A stretch of DNA of 64,000 nucleotides from an uncultured Luteimonas sp. (GTDB lineage: Bacteria > Pseudomonadota > Gammaproteobacteria > Xanthomonadales > Xanthomonadaceae). Location of the stretch: the NCBI GenBank assembly GCA_938008415.1, contig CALLKI010000060.1, forward strand, positions 1-64,000, written 5' to 3'. This document shows, piece by piece, positions 53,323 to 60,468 of this stretch (the stretch's first letter is position 1; every line of letters starts with the position of its first letter). Under the pieces are notes generated by a model. It was not told the origin of the DNA. It was given only the letters and a program-made list of their open reading frames with translations, and searched no databases. The position numbers and the translations under genes were made by a program.

Positions 53323-55182
53323 ATGCCGACGATCCTCCGTCCGCTCTGCCTGGCGCTGCTGCTGGTCCTGGTCCCGGCCTGCACGCGCGGGGACGTGCCG
53401 CCGCAGGGGGAAGCGGAAGAGGCGGTGCCGGCCCGTTCCCCGGCCGGCAGCGTGACCGTCAGCGGGGACGACAGCCTGGCCGGTGCCCTGACCTGGCACG
53501 CACCCGGGGTGCGCATCGACGAGGGCGGGGAGGCCGAGGCCCTGCGCCGGGCCGATGCCGCGCTCGCCGCGGGCCGCCTGTACGAGGACGCGGACTCCGC
53601 GATCCCGTTGTACCTGGCCCTGCGTGACTGGCCGGCGCAGGCGAAGGCGGCCGCACGCGGCCTGGAGCGCGCGCTGCGGCGGCTGCTGGCCGAAGGCGAC
53701 CAGGCGCTGGCGAACGCCGACGACGACGTGGAGGCGATGTCCCGGGCCATGCGCATCGCGGCGGTGCTGCGTGCCATCCGGCCCGACGACCGCCACGTGG
53801 AGGAGTACCTGCGCCGCGTGGACATCGCCGAACAGGCCTGGGAGCTCAACCTCGAGGGCGAACTGGACCTCGCCGCCGGCCGGCTCGGCGAGGATGGCGG
53901 GGGTGCGCTGCCGAAATTCCGCAGGGTGCTGGAGCTGCGTCCCGGGCAGGCGCGCGCGATGCAGGGCATGGCCGCGGTCGAGAGCGCGCTGATCCGCAGG
54001 GCCGAGGATGCCGCCGCTGAAGGGGACTTCATGGCCGCGCAGCGCTGGCTGGCCTACGCGCACGAGGTCCGCCCCGACGACAGGAGCATCACCACGGTCG
54101 AGGACGCGCGGGCCCGCATCGAGCGGATGCGCGCCGCGCGCGTCGCGCGCCTGCGTGACCTCGGCATCGCCGCGCTGCCGAAGTACAACGGCATCGCCAC
54201 CGCGCGCCGCTACCTGGCGGAGATGCTGCGGATCGCGCGTCCCGGCGAGCCGGCGGCCACCGAGCTGCGCGAGCGCATCGACCTGGCCGTCCATTACGGG
54301 ATGTACGGCCCGGGGCAGGTGTTCACCGACGCGCTCAAGGGCGGCGGCCGCGGTCCGCGGATGGCGGTGGTGCCGCACGGCGCGTTCACGATGGGCGCCC
54401 CGGAGGACGAGGCCGATTCCAGCGGCAGCGAGCGCCCGCGCCACGTCGTCCGCTTCGACCGCGGCTTCGCGCTCTCGATCCACGAGATCACCGTCGGCGA
54501 ATTCCGGCGCTTCGTCGAGTCCACCGGCTACCGCACGCGCGCCGAGCGCCGCGGCTATTCGATGGCCTACGACGAGCGCAGCAACAACTTCGTCCGGCGC
54601 AGCGGGGTGGACTGGCGTTCGGACTACCGTGGCGCGCCCGCGTCCGACGACATGCCGGTGCTGCACGTCAGCGCGCGCGACGCCGCCGCCTACGCCGAAT
54701 GGCTGTCGGAACAGACCGGGCAGCGGTACCGGCTGCCGAGCGAGGCCGAGTTCGAATACGCCCTGCGCGCCGGTGGCGATACCCGCTATCCCTGGGGCGA
54801 CGGTCCGCCGCCGCCCGGAACCGCCAACACCACCGGCGGGCTGGACCGCTCGCCCGGTGGCCGCAGCTGGGCCAACGCCTTCCCGGGCTATGGCGACGGC
54901 CACTGGGGACCGGCGCCCGTGGGCAGCTTCGCCCCGAATCCATGGGGACTTCACGACCTGGCCGGCAACGTCAGCGAGTGGGTCGCCGATTGCTGGCATG
55001 ATGATTACCGCCGCGCGCCGAAGGACGGCTCGGCCTGGGTCAACCCCGGCTGCCGCGACCAGGTGATCCGCGGCGGTTCCTGGGCCAGCTCGCCGGCGCA
55101 GACGCGTTCGGCGTGGCGCGCCCCGGCGCAGGTGGACACCACCAACGCCAAGGTCGGCTTCCGGGTGGCGCGCGACCTGTAG
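53323..55182 (+). CDS. FGE-fold (SUMF1-like) lipoprotein with N-terminal helical region
   Basis: 619 residues. Lipobox VPAC in the signal peptide (about residue 20). An Ala/Arg/Glu-rich helical region of TPR-like character covers about 70-310. The formylglycine-generating-enzyme-type domain (about 335-617) shows GAFTMGAPEDE, HEITVGEFRRFVESTGYR, MPVLHVSARDAAAYAEWLS, YRLPSEAEFEYALRAGG, YPWGDG, NPWGLHDLAGNVSEWVAD and GFRVARDL. Catalytic FGE enzymes carry two copper-binding Cys after RGGSW; here the segment is RGGSWASSPAQTRSAWRA, without Cys, so enzyme activity is unlikely. Function unknown; possibly a binding or structural role in the envelope. The M48 gene follows after 48 bp. Confidence 0.8.
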   Translation: MPTILRPLCLALLLVLVPACTRGDVPPQGEAEEAVPARSPAGSVTVSGDDSLAGALTWHAPGVRIDEGGEAEALRRADAALAAGRLYEDADSAIPLYLALRDWPAQAKAAARGLERALRRLLAEGDQALANADDDVEAMSRAMRIAAVLRAIRPDDRHVEEYLRRVDIAEQAWELNLEGELDLAAGRLGEDGGGALPKFRRVLELRPGQARAMQGMAAVESALIRRAEDAAAEGDFMAAQRWLAYAHEVRPDDRSITTVEDARARIERMRAARVARLRDLGIAALPKYNGIATARRYLAEMLRIARPGEPAATELRERIDLAVHYGMYGPGQVFTDALKGGGRGPRMAVVPHGAFTMGAPEDEADSSGSERPRHVVRFDRGFALSIHEITVGEFRRFVESTGYRTRAERRGYSMAYDERSNNFVRRSGVDWRSDYRGAPASDDMPVLHVSARDAAAYAEWLSEQTGQRYRLPSEAEFEYALRAGGDTRYPWGDGPPPPGTANTTGGLDRSPGGRSWANAFPGYGDGHWGPAPVGSFAPNPWGLHDLAGNVSEWVADCWHDDYRRAPKDGSAWVNPGCRDQVIRGGSWASSPAQTRSAWRAPAQVDTTNAKVGFRVARDL

Positions 55183-55230
55183 CGGTTTCATGGATTGGAA
55201 CGGGTCCCTTCGGGGACGGGAGGCAAGAAG

Positions 55231-56139
55231 ATGCGACAGGACCCCTTCGGCAGCCGTCACGGGCAGCAGGCGCCGGCGCGACGCGGCATCAACCCCAGGT
55301 TCCTCATCCTGCTGCTGTTCGCCGGCTACGCGCTCTACTACTGGTCCAGCAACCGGGTGGTCGATCCCTACACCGGCGAGAAGGTGCTGATCGACGGCTC
55401 GATCGGCATCGAGGAGGAGAAGGCGCTGGGCCTGCAGGCCTACCGGGAGATCCTGCAGCAGGAGCGTCCCCTCGACCCGAACGCGCAGATCTCGCAGCAG
55501 GTGCGCGAGATCGCGCGGCGGCTGATCGCGAAGGTGCCCGAGGTTTCCAACGCCATCGCCGCCGAGCGCGGCACCCGCGTGGAGCCGATCTGGGAGAAGT
55601 TCGAGTGGGACGTCAACGTCATCCAGTCCGACCAGGCCAACGCCTTCTGCCTGCCTGGCGGCAAGATGGCGGTCTATACCGGCCTGGTGCCGGTGACCCG
55701 GAACGCCGACGCGATGGCGGTGGTGATGGGGCACGAGATCGCGCACGCGCTGCTGCGCCACGGTGCACAGCGCATGTCGCAGCAGAAGCTCACCCAGATC
55801 GGGCAGATGGCGGGCGCGATGAGCGGCATGGACCCGCAGCAGCAGCAGATGATCATGGCCGCGATGGGCTACGGCTACCTGCTGCCGTACGCGCGCCAGC
55901 ACGAAACCCAGGCCGACGAGGTGGGCCTGCTGCTCGCGGCGGCAGCCTGCTTCGACCCGCGCGAGGCGGTGCCGCTGTGGGAGCGCATGAGCCAGGCGAG
56001 CGGCGGCCAGGCGCCGCCGGAGTTCGCCTCCACGCACCCCAACCCGGGCACACGCATCCAGAACCTCGGCGCGCTGATGCCGAAGGCGCTGGAATACCGC
56101 CGGCGCTTCTGCGACGGCGCGGGCGGCGCGGCACCGTGA
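55231..56139 (+). CDS. M48-family metalloprotease
   Basis: 302 residues. N-terminal membrane helix (about 23-40, RFLILLLFAGYALYYW) then a Zn-protease domain with HEIAH (168-172) and a downstream ETQADE (about 225-230) giving the third ligand Glu; ANAFCLPGGKMAVYTGL and the late STHPNPGTRIQNL blocks match the M48 family (LoiP/YcaL-like). Likely an envelope protein-quality protease facing the periplasm. ATG 55231 with GGGAGG upstream; the earlier in-frame ATG is weak. Confidence 0.9.
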   Translation: MRQDPFGSRHGQQAPARRGINPRFLILLLFAGYALYYWSSNRVVDPYTGEKVLIDGSIGIEEEKALGLQAYREILQQERPLDPNAQISQQVREIARRLIAKVPEVSNAIAAERGTRVEPIWEKFEWDVNVIQSDQANAFCLPGGKMAVYTGLVPVTRNADAMAVVMGHEIAHALLRHGAQRMSQQKLTQIGQMAGAMSGMDPQQQQMIMAAMGYGYLLPYARQHETQADEVGLLLAAAACFDPREAVPLWERMSQASGGQAPPEFASTHPNPGTRIQNLGALMPKALEYRRRFCDGAGGAAP

Positions 56140-56151
56140 CCGCGGCGCCGC

Positions 56152-56889
56152 TCAGTAGTCCATGAACAGGCCGCCGTTGACCGGCAGGTTGGCACCGGTG
56201 ATGTAGTCGGCCTCGTCGGCGGCGAGGAAGGCGACCGCGCGGGCGATGTCGCGCGGCTGCCCGAACCTGCCGACCGGGATCTGCGCCATGATCCGCTCGC
56301 GCGCGGCATCGGGCATGGCGCGCGTCATGGCGGTTTCGATGAAACCGGGCGAGACGCTGTTGACGGTGATGCCCTTGCCGGCGGTCTCGCGCGCCAGGGA
56401 CATGGTGAAGCCGTGCAGGCCGGCCTTGGCCGCGGCGTAGTTGGTCTGGCCGAAGTTGCCGGTCTGGCCGCTGACCGAGCTGATGTTGACGATGCGTCCG
56501 AAGCCGCGCGCGACCATGCCCTCGATCGCGTGGCGGCACAGGTTGAACGCGCTGCCGAGGTTGACCTCGATCAGCTCCCGCCACTGCTGCGGCGTCATCT
56601 TGCGCAGGGTCGAGTCGCGGGTGATGCCGGCGTTGTTGACGAGGATGTCGAGTGAACCGTGGCGCTCCTCCACCTCGCGGACGAAGCGGCCGCAGGCCTC
56701 GAAGTCGGTCACGTCGAGCGGCGCGAAGCGGATGTCCAGGCCGTCGTTGCCGGCCATGAACGCCGCGACCCGCGCCTCGTCGGGCAGGTCGGCGGCCACC
56801 ACGGTGCGTCCCTGCCGGGCCAGTTCCCGGCAGATCGCGGTGCCGAGCCCGCCGATGCCGCCGGTGACGACGGCCACGCGTGTGGTCAT
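56152..56889 (-). CDS. phaB: Acetoacetyl-CoA reductase (PhaB-like SDR)
   Basis: 245-residue short-chain dehydrogenase/reductase: cofactor loop VTGGIGGLGTAI, NNAGITRD, catalytic Ser in NISSVSGQ, Tyr/Lys in NYAAAK (YxxxK), and NFGQTNYAAAKAGLHGFTMSLA, typical of PhaB/FabG. NADPH preference cannot be read. It lies downstream of phaR and with a second reductase at 57684 forms a polyhydroxyalkanoate-type cluster. PhaC is not in the window; it may be elsewhere. Confidence 0.85.
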   Translation of the reverse strand: MTTRVAVVTGGIGGLGTAICRELARQGRTVVAADLPDEARVAAFMAGNDGLDIRFAPLDVTDFEACGRFVREVEERHGSLDILVNNAGITRDSTLRKMTPQQWRELIEVNLGSAFNLCRHAIEGMVARGFGRIVNISSVSGQTGNFGQTNYAAAKAGLHGFTMSLARETAGKGITVNSVSPGFIETAMTRAMPDAARERIMAQIPVGRFGQPRDIARAVAFLAADEADYITGANLPVNGGLFMDY

Positions 56890-56995
56890 GTGGGTCTTCC
56901 TCGGTGCTGTTCCGGCCCGCGGGCGCGCGGACGTGCCGCGGGCGGGGATTCATGGAAACGGTGGGCCCGGCGCCCGGTCGGGGCGGCGTGGCGGG

Positions 56996-57484
56996 TCAGC
57001 GCCCGCGCTTGCCGTCACCGGGCTTGTCGGACGACTGTCCCTGGCCGGCGGCGGAGATGAAGCTCTTCTGGAACTCCTTCCACAGCTCCAGGTTGCGCTC
57101 GGCCAGCTGGTTCATCATCGCCCACGGCGTCTGCCCGAGCAGGCCGCTCATCTGCTGGCGGAACTGCTGCTGCTGTTCGAGGAACAGCTGCATCGAGCGT
57201 TCCAGGTAGTTGCCCATGAAACCCTGCAGCGAGTCGCCGTAGAAGCGGATGAGCTGGCTGAGCAGCTGGGTGGAGAGCATCGGCTCGCCGGCCGATTCGT
57301 GCTCGGCGATGATCTGCAGCAGGACCGAGCGGGTCAGGTCCTCGCCGGTCTTGGCGTCGCGGACCTCGAACTCCTCGCCGTCGAGGATCAGCTGCCTGAC
57401 GTCCTCGATGGTGATGTAGCTCGAGATCTCGGTGTCGTAGAGACGCCGGTTCGGGTACTTCTTGATGATTCTGGTCGCGCCCAT
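56996..57484 (-). CDS. phaR: Polyhydroxyalkanoate synthesis repressor PhaR
   Basis: 162 residues. N-terminal DNA-binding domain RIIKKYPNRRLYDTEISSYITIEDVRQLI (about 5-33) and the PHB accumulation-regulatory domain with GMxTQLL-type segment (PMLSTQLLSQLIRFYGDSLQGFMGNYLERSM), followed by a Gln-rich QQQQFRQQM stretch and a charged tail. PhaR represses phasin and PHA genes when granules are absent. A dyad-rich intergenic region separates it from the 57684 reductase. Confidence 0.93.
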   Translation of the reverse strand: MGATRIIKKYPNRRLYDTEISSYITIEDVRQLILDGEEFEVRDAKTGEDLTRSVLLQIIAEHESAGEPMLSTQLLSQLIRFYGDSLQGFMGNYLERSMQLFLEQQQQFRQQMSGLLGQTPWAMMNQLAERNLELWKEFQKSFISAAGQGQSSDKPGDGKRGR

Positions 57485-57645
57485 GGAGCAGGCTCTGGAA
57501 TGATGATGCCCCGCAGCATGGCGCACCGCAGCACGGCTTGCAACCGTTCGCCCCCGTCGGGCCGGGCCCCGGCGACGCCGGCGGCGTGCTGCGCAGCACC
57601 GGCCGGCATGCTGCAGGCGGCCCGGGGGCGGGGGCGCAACAAAGT

Positions 57646-57668
57646 GGCCGGCCCGGGGGCCGGCCCGT
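57646..57668 (-). terminator. GC-rich dyad after the first phaB gene
   Basis: GGCCGG and CCGGCC form a stem around a C/G loop 16 bp beyond the stop at 57684; on the minus strand it is followed by ACTTTGTT. Weak T tract; probable attenuator between phaB and phaR. Confidence 0.45.
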
Positions 57669-57683
57669 GTCGCCATGCGGGGC

Positions 57684-58424
57684 TTACCAGCCCATGTGGT
57701 GGCCACCGTTGACGTCGAGGTTGGAGCCGGTGATCCAGCCGGCCTGCTCGTCCACCAGGAAGGCCACGGCGTAGGCGATCTCCTCGGGCGTGCCGAAACG
57801 CCCGGTGGGGATCTCGGCGGCGATCTTGGCGCGGACCTCCTCCGGAACGGCCATCACCATGTCGGTGGCCACGTAGCCGGGGGAGATCGTGTTGACGGTG
57901 ATGCCGAGCTTGGCGTTCTCGCGCGCCAGCGAAATCGTGAAGCCGTGCATGCCGGCCTTCGCGGCGGCGTAGTTGGCCTGGCCGTACTGGCCGCGCAGGC
58001 CGTTGATCGAGCTGATCTGAATGATCCGGCCCCACCTGCGCTCGCGCATGCCCTCGATGACCGGCCGGGTCACGTTGAAGCAGGAATTGAGGTTGGTGTT
58101 GATGACGTCGTACCACTGCTGCGGCGTCATCCTGTGGAACGTGGTGTCGCGGGTGATGCCGGCGTTGTTGACTAGGATCTCGACCGGGCCGAGCTTCGCC
58201 TCGATCTCGCGGACCATGGCCTCGGCTTCCCCGGGGGAGGTGACGTCGGCCTTGACCATGAAGATGTCGTAGCCGTCGGCACGCATCCTCTCCTGCCAGG
58301 CCCTGGCCTTTTCCTCGTTGCGGTAGTTGGTGGCGACCCTGTGGCCGCAGTCGGCCAGCTTCCTGCAGATGGCGGTGCCGATGCCGCCGGTGCCGCCGGT
58401 CACCAGTGCCACGCGCGATGTCAT
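57684..58424 (-). CDS. phaB: Acetoacetyl-CoA reductase (PhaB)
   Basis: 246 residues, SDR fold: VTGGTGGIGTAI, NNAGITRDTTFHRMTPQQW, catalytic Ser in ISSINGLRGQ, YxxxK in NYAAAK, and GFTISLARENAKLGITVNTISPGY, the pattern of typical NADPH-dependent acetoacetyl-CoA reductases in PHA synthesis. About half of the positions match the second reductase at 56152. The ATG at 58424 starts MTSRVALVTGG. First gene of the phaB-phaR-phaB run. Confidence 0.9.
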   Translation of the reverse strand: MTSRVALVTGGTGGIGTAICRKLADCGHRVATNYRNEEKARAWQERMRADGYDIFMVKADVTSPGEAEAMVREIEAKLGPVEILVNNAGITRDTTFHRMTPQQWYDVINTNLNSCFNVTRPVIEGMRERRWGRIIQISSINGLRGQYGQANYAAAKAGMHGFTISLARENAKLGITVNTISPGYVATDMVMAVPEEVRAKIAAEIPTGRFGTPEEIAYAVAFLVDEQAGWITGSNLDVNGGHHMGW

Positions 58425-58469
58425 CGTTGCTCGTCCTCCCTGCCGCCGTTTCCGGATCCGGATCACAGT

Positions 58470-59381
58470 CTAACCACGGGGCGGTGCCTGCATGTTGTGC
58501 ACCGCGGCGCACGCGTCCACCGGGCCCCGCGGGATCAGCGACGGGTCGAACGCGGCGACGGCCGCGGCCAGCGTGGCGGCCACCGTCACGTGACCCGCGA
58601 GCGCCCGGGGATCCTGCCCGAGCACCGACCAGGCGGCGCGCAGGGCGGGCAGGGGATCGGCGTCGTCGAGCGGCAGCGCGGCCAGCGACTTCGACAGCTT
58701 GCGGCCTTCGGCGTCGACCACCAGTGGCAGGTGCAGGTAGCGGGGCGTCGGCAGGCCCAGCAGCCGCTGCAGCAGGATCTGGCGCGGGGTGGAGTCGAGC
58801 AGGTCGGCGCCGCGGACCACGTCGGTGATGCCCTGCGCTGCATCGTCCACCACCACCGCGAGCTGGTAGGCCCACAGGCCGTCCGCACGACGCAACACGA
58901 AGTCGCCGACCTCCCGGGCCACGTCCTGTTCGATGCGGCCGTGCACCCCGTCGTCGAAGCTGATCCGGGTGCCGCCGGGCACGCGCAGCCGGATGGCGGG
59001 ATCGGGGCGCCGCCGGCCGGGCAGGCAGGCGTGGTGCACGCCGCCTTCGCCGGCCAGGTCGCTGCGGCTGCAGTGGCACTCGAAGGCGAGCCCCGCCGCC
59101 AGCAGGCGCTCCAGCGCGCCGCGGTACAGGTCGCCGCGTGCCGACTGCCGCATCACCTCGCCGTCCGGGTGCAGACCGAACGCGGCCAGCGTGCGCAGCT
59201 GGGCCTCCGCCGCGCCCGGCACCGTGCGCGGCGGGTCGATGTCCTCGATCCGGACCAGCCATTGCCCGCCCGCGCGGCGCGCCACCAGCCAGCTGCCGAA
59301 CGCGGCGACCAGCGATCCGAAATGGAGGGGGCCGGTGGGCGAGGGCGCGAAGCGGCCGCGGGTCACGGGTGCGGGTGGCAT
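58470..59381 (-). CDS. gluQ: Glutamyl-Q tRNA(Asp) synthetase
   Basis: 303-residue GluRS paralogue without the anticodon domain; attaches glutamate to queuosine in tRNA-Asp. GRFAPSPTGPLHFGSL (HIGH-type), RIEDIDPPR, the Zn-site CHCSRSDLAGEGGVHHACLPGRR, WAYQLAVVVDD, RGADLLDSTPRQ and GRKLSKS are all present; it ends before any anticodon-binding region. ATG at 59381 is the standard start. Divergent from htpX. Confidence 0.93.
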   Translation of the reverse strand: MPPAPVTRGRFAPSPTGPLHFGSLVAAFGSWLVARRAGGQWLVRIEDIDPPRTVPGAAEAQLRTLAAFGLHPDGEVMRQSARGDLYRGALERLLAAGLAFECHCSRSDLAGEGGVHHACLPGRRRPDPAIRLRVPGGTRISFDDGVHGRIEQDVAREVGDFVLRRADGLWAYQLAVVVDDAAQGITDVVRGADLLDSTPRQILLQRLLGLPTPRYLHLPLVVDAEGRKLSKSLAALPLDDADPLPALRAAWSVLGQDPRALAGHVTVAATLAAAVAAFDPSLIPRGPVDACAAVHNMQAPPRG

Positions 59382-59484
59382 GTCCGGTCGTGGGCGGGGG
59401 CTGGCGGCGGACTCTTGAATCCGTGGGCATGCAACCATACCCGATACGGCGGCACTCTCCGATTCCTCACACCGGAAACACGGC

Positions 59485-60396
59485 ATGTTCAAGCGCATCA
59501 CCCTGTTCGTGCTCACCAACCTCGCGGTGCTGGTCCTGTTCGGCATCGTGCTGAACATCGTGCTGCCTCTGCTCGGCATCCGCGCCGATGGCATGGGCGG
59601 GCTGCTGGTATTCGCCGCCATCTTCGGCTTCGGCGGCTCGCTGGTGTCGCTGCTGATGTCGAAGTGGACGGCGCTCCGCTTCACCGGCGCCCAGGTCATC
59701 GGACAGCCGCGGAGCGAGGCCGAGCGCTGGCTGGTCGAAACCGTGCGCCGGCACGCGCAGGCGGCCGGCATCGGCATGCCCGAGGTGGCGATCTACGACG
59801 CGCCCGAGATCAACGCCTTCGCCACCGGCGCCAGCCGCGACAAGGCGCTGGTGGCGGTGTCCACGGGCCTGCTGCGCGCGATGGATCGCGACGAGGCCGA
59901 GGCCGTCCTCGGCCACGAGGTCGCGCACATCGCCAACGGCGACATGGTGACCATGGCCCTGCTGCAGGGCGTGCTGAACACCTTCGTGATCGTGCTTTCG
60001 CGCGTGATCGGCGGGGCCATCGACAGCAGCCTCCGGGGCGACCGCGAGAATTCCGGCCCCGGCATCGGCTACTTCGTCTCGGTGATGGTGCTGGACATGG
60101 TCTTCGGTCTGTTCGCCAGCATGATCGCGATGTGGTTCTCGCGGCAGCGCGAGTTCCGCGCCGACGCGGGCGGCGCGGCGCTGGCCGGCCGCGGGAAGAT
60201 GATCCGCGCGCTGGAGAAGCTGGCGCTGACCTACGGCCACAACACCCTGCCCAGGCAGGTCGCGGCCTTCGGCATCAGCGGGGCGATCGGCCACGGCCTG
60301 CGCCGGCTGCTGATGAGCCACCCGCCGCTGGAGGAGCGCATCGCCGCGCTGCGCAATGCCCCGCCGGAGTCGCTGCGCCGCGGGCTGGCGGCCTGA
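59485..60396 (+). CDS. htpX: Protease HtpX
   Basis: 303-residue membrane M48 protease of envelope stress response; degrades misfolded inner-membrane proteins. Four hydrophobic helices (about 4-30, 34-58, 155-180, 190-215), zinc site HEVAH (144-148) and third ligand Glu in REFRADAGGAAL, plus NAFATGASR and MSHPPLEERIAAL, all classical HtpX. Followed by a strong bidirectional terminator. Confidence 0.97.
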   Translation: MFKRITLFVLTNLAVLVLFGIVLNIVLPLLGIRADGMGGLLVFAAIFGFGGSLVSLLMSKWTALRFTGAQVIGQPRSEAERWLVETVRRHAQAAGIGMPEVAIYDAPEINAFATGASRDKALVAVSTGLLRAMDRDEAEAVLGHEVAHIANGDMVTMALLQGVLNTFVIVLSRVIGGAIDSSLRGDRENSGPGIGYFVSVMVLDMVFGLFASMIAMWFSRQREFRADAGGAALAGRGKMIRALEKLALTYGHNTLPRQVAAFGISGAIGHGLRRLLMSHPPLEERIAALRNAPPESLRRGLAA

Positions 60397-60415
60397 CCCG
60401 CCCCGCCGGACATGG

Positions 60416-60441
60416 AAAACCCCGCCATCCGGCGGGGTTTT
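60416..60441. terminator. Bidirectional terminator between htpX and the FimX-like gene
   Basis: AAAACCCCGCC (60416-60426), loop ATCC, GGCGGGGTTTT (60431-60441): a perfect 11-bp stem with T/A runs on both strands, located between two convergent genes. Confidence 0.93.
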
Positions 60442-60468
60442 CCTTTGCCGTGCGAGGGCGTTTGCCTG

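Noticed and set aside
53323..55182. Sulfatase-modifying (formylglycine-generating) activity
   Set aside because: The two catalytic cysteines are absent and no sulfatase gene is present.
52732..56037. A minus-strand open frame of about 1100 codons opposite the FGE-like and M48 genes
   Set aside because: Antisense shadow of genes with clear domains; no recognised motif.
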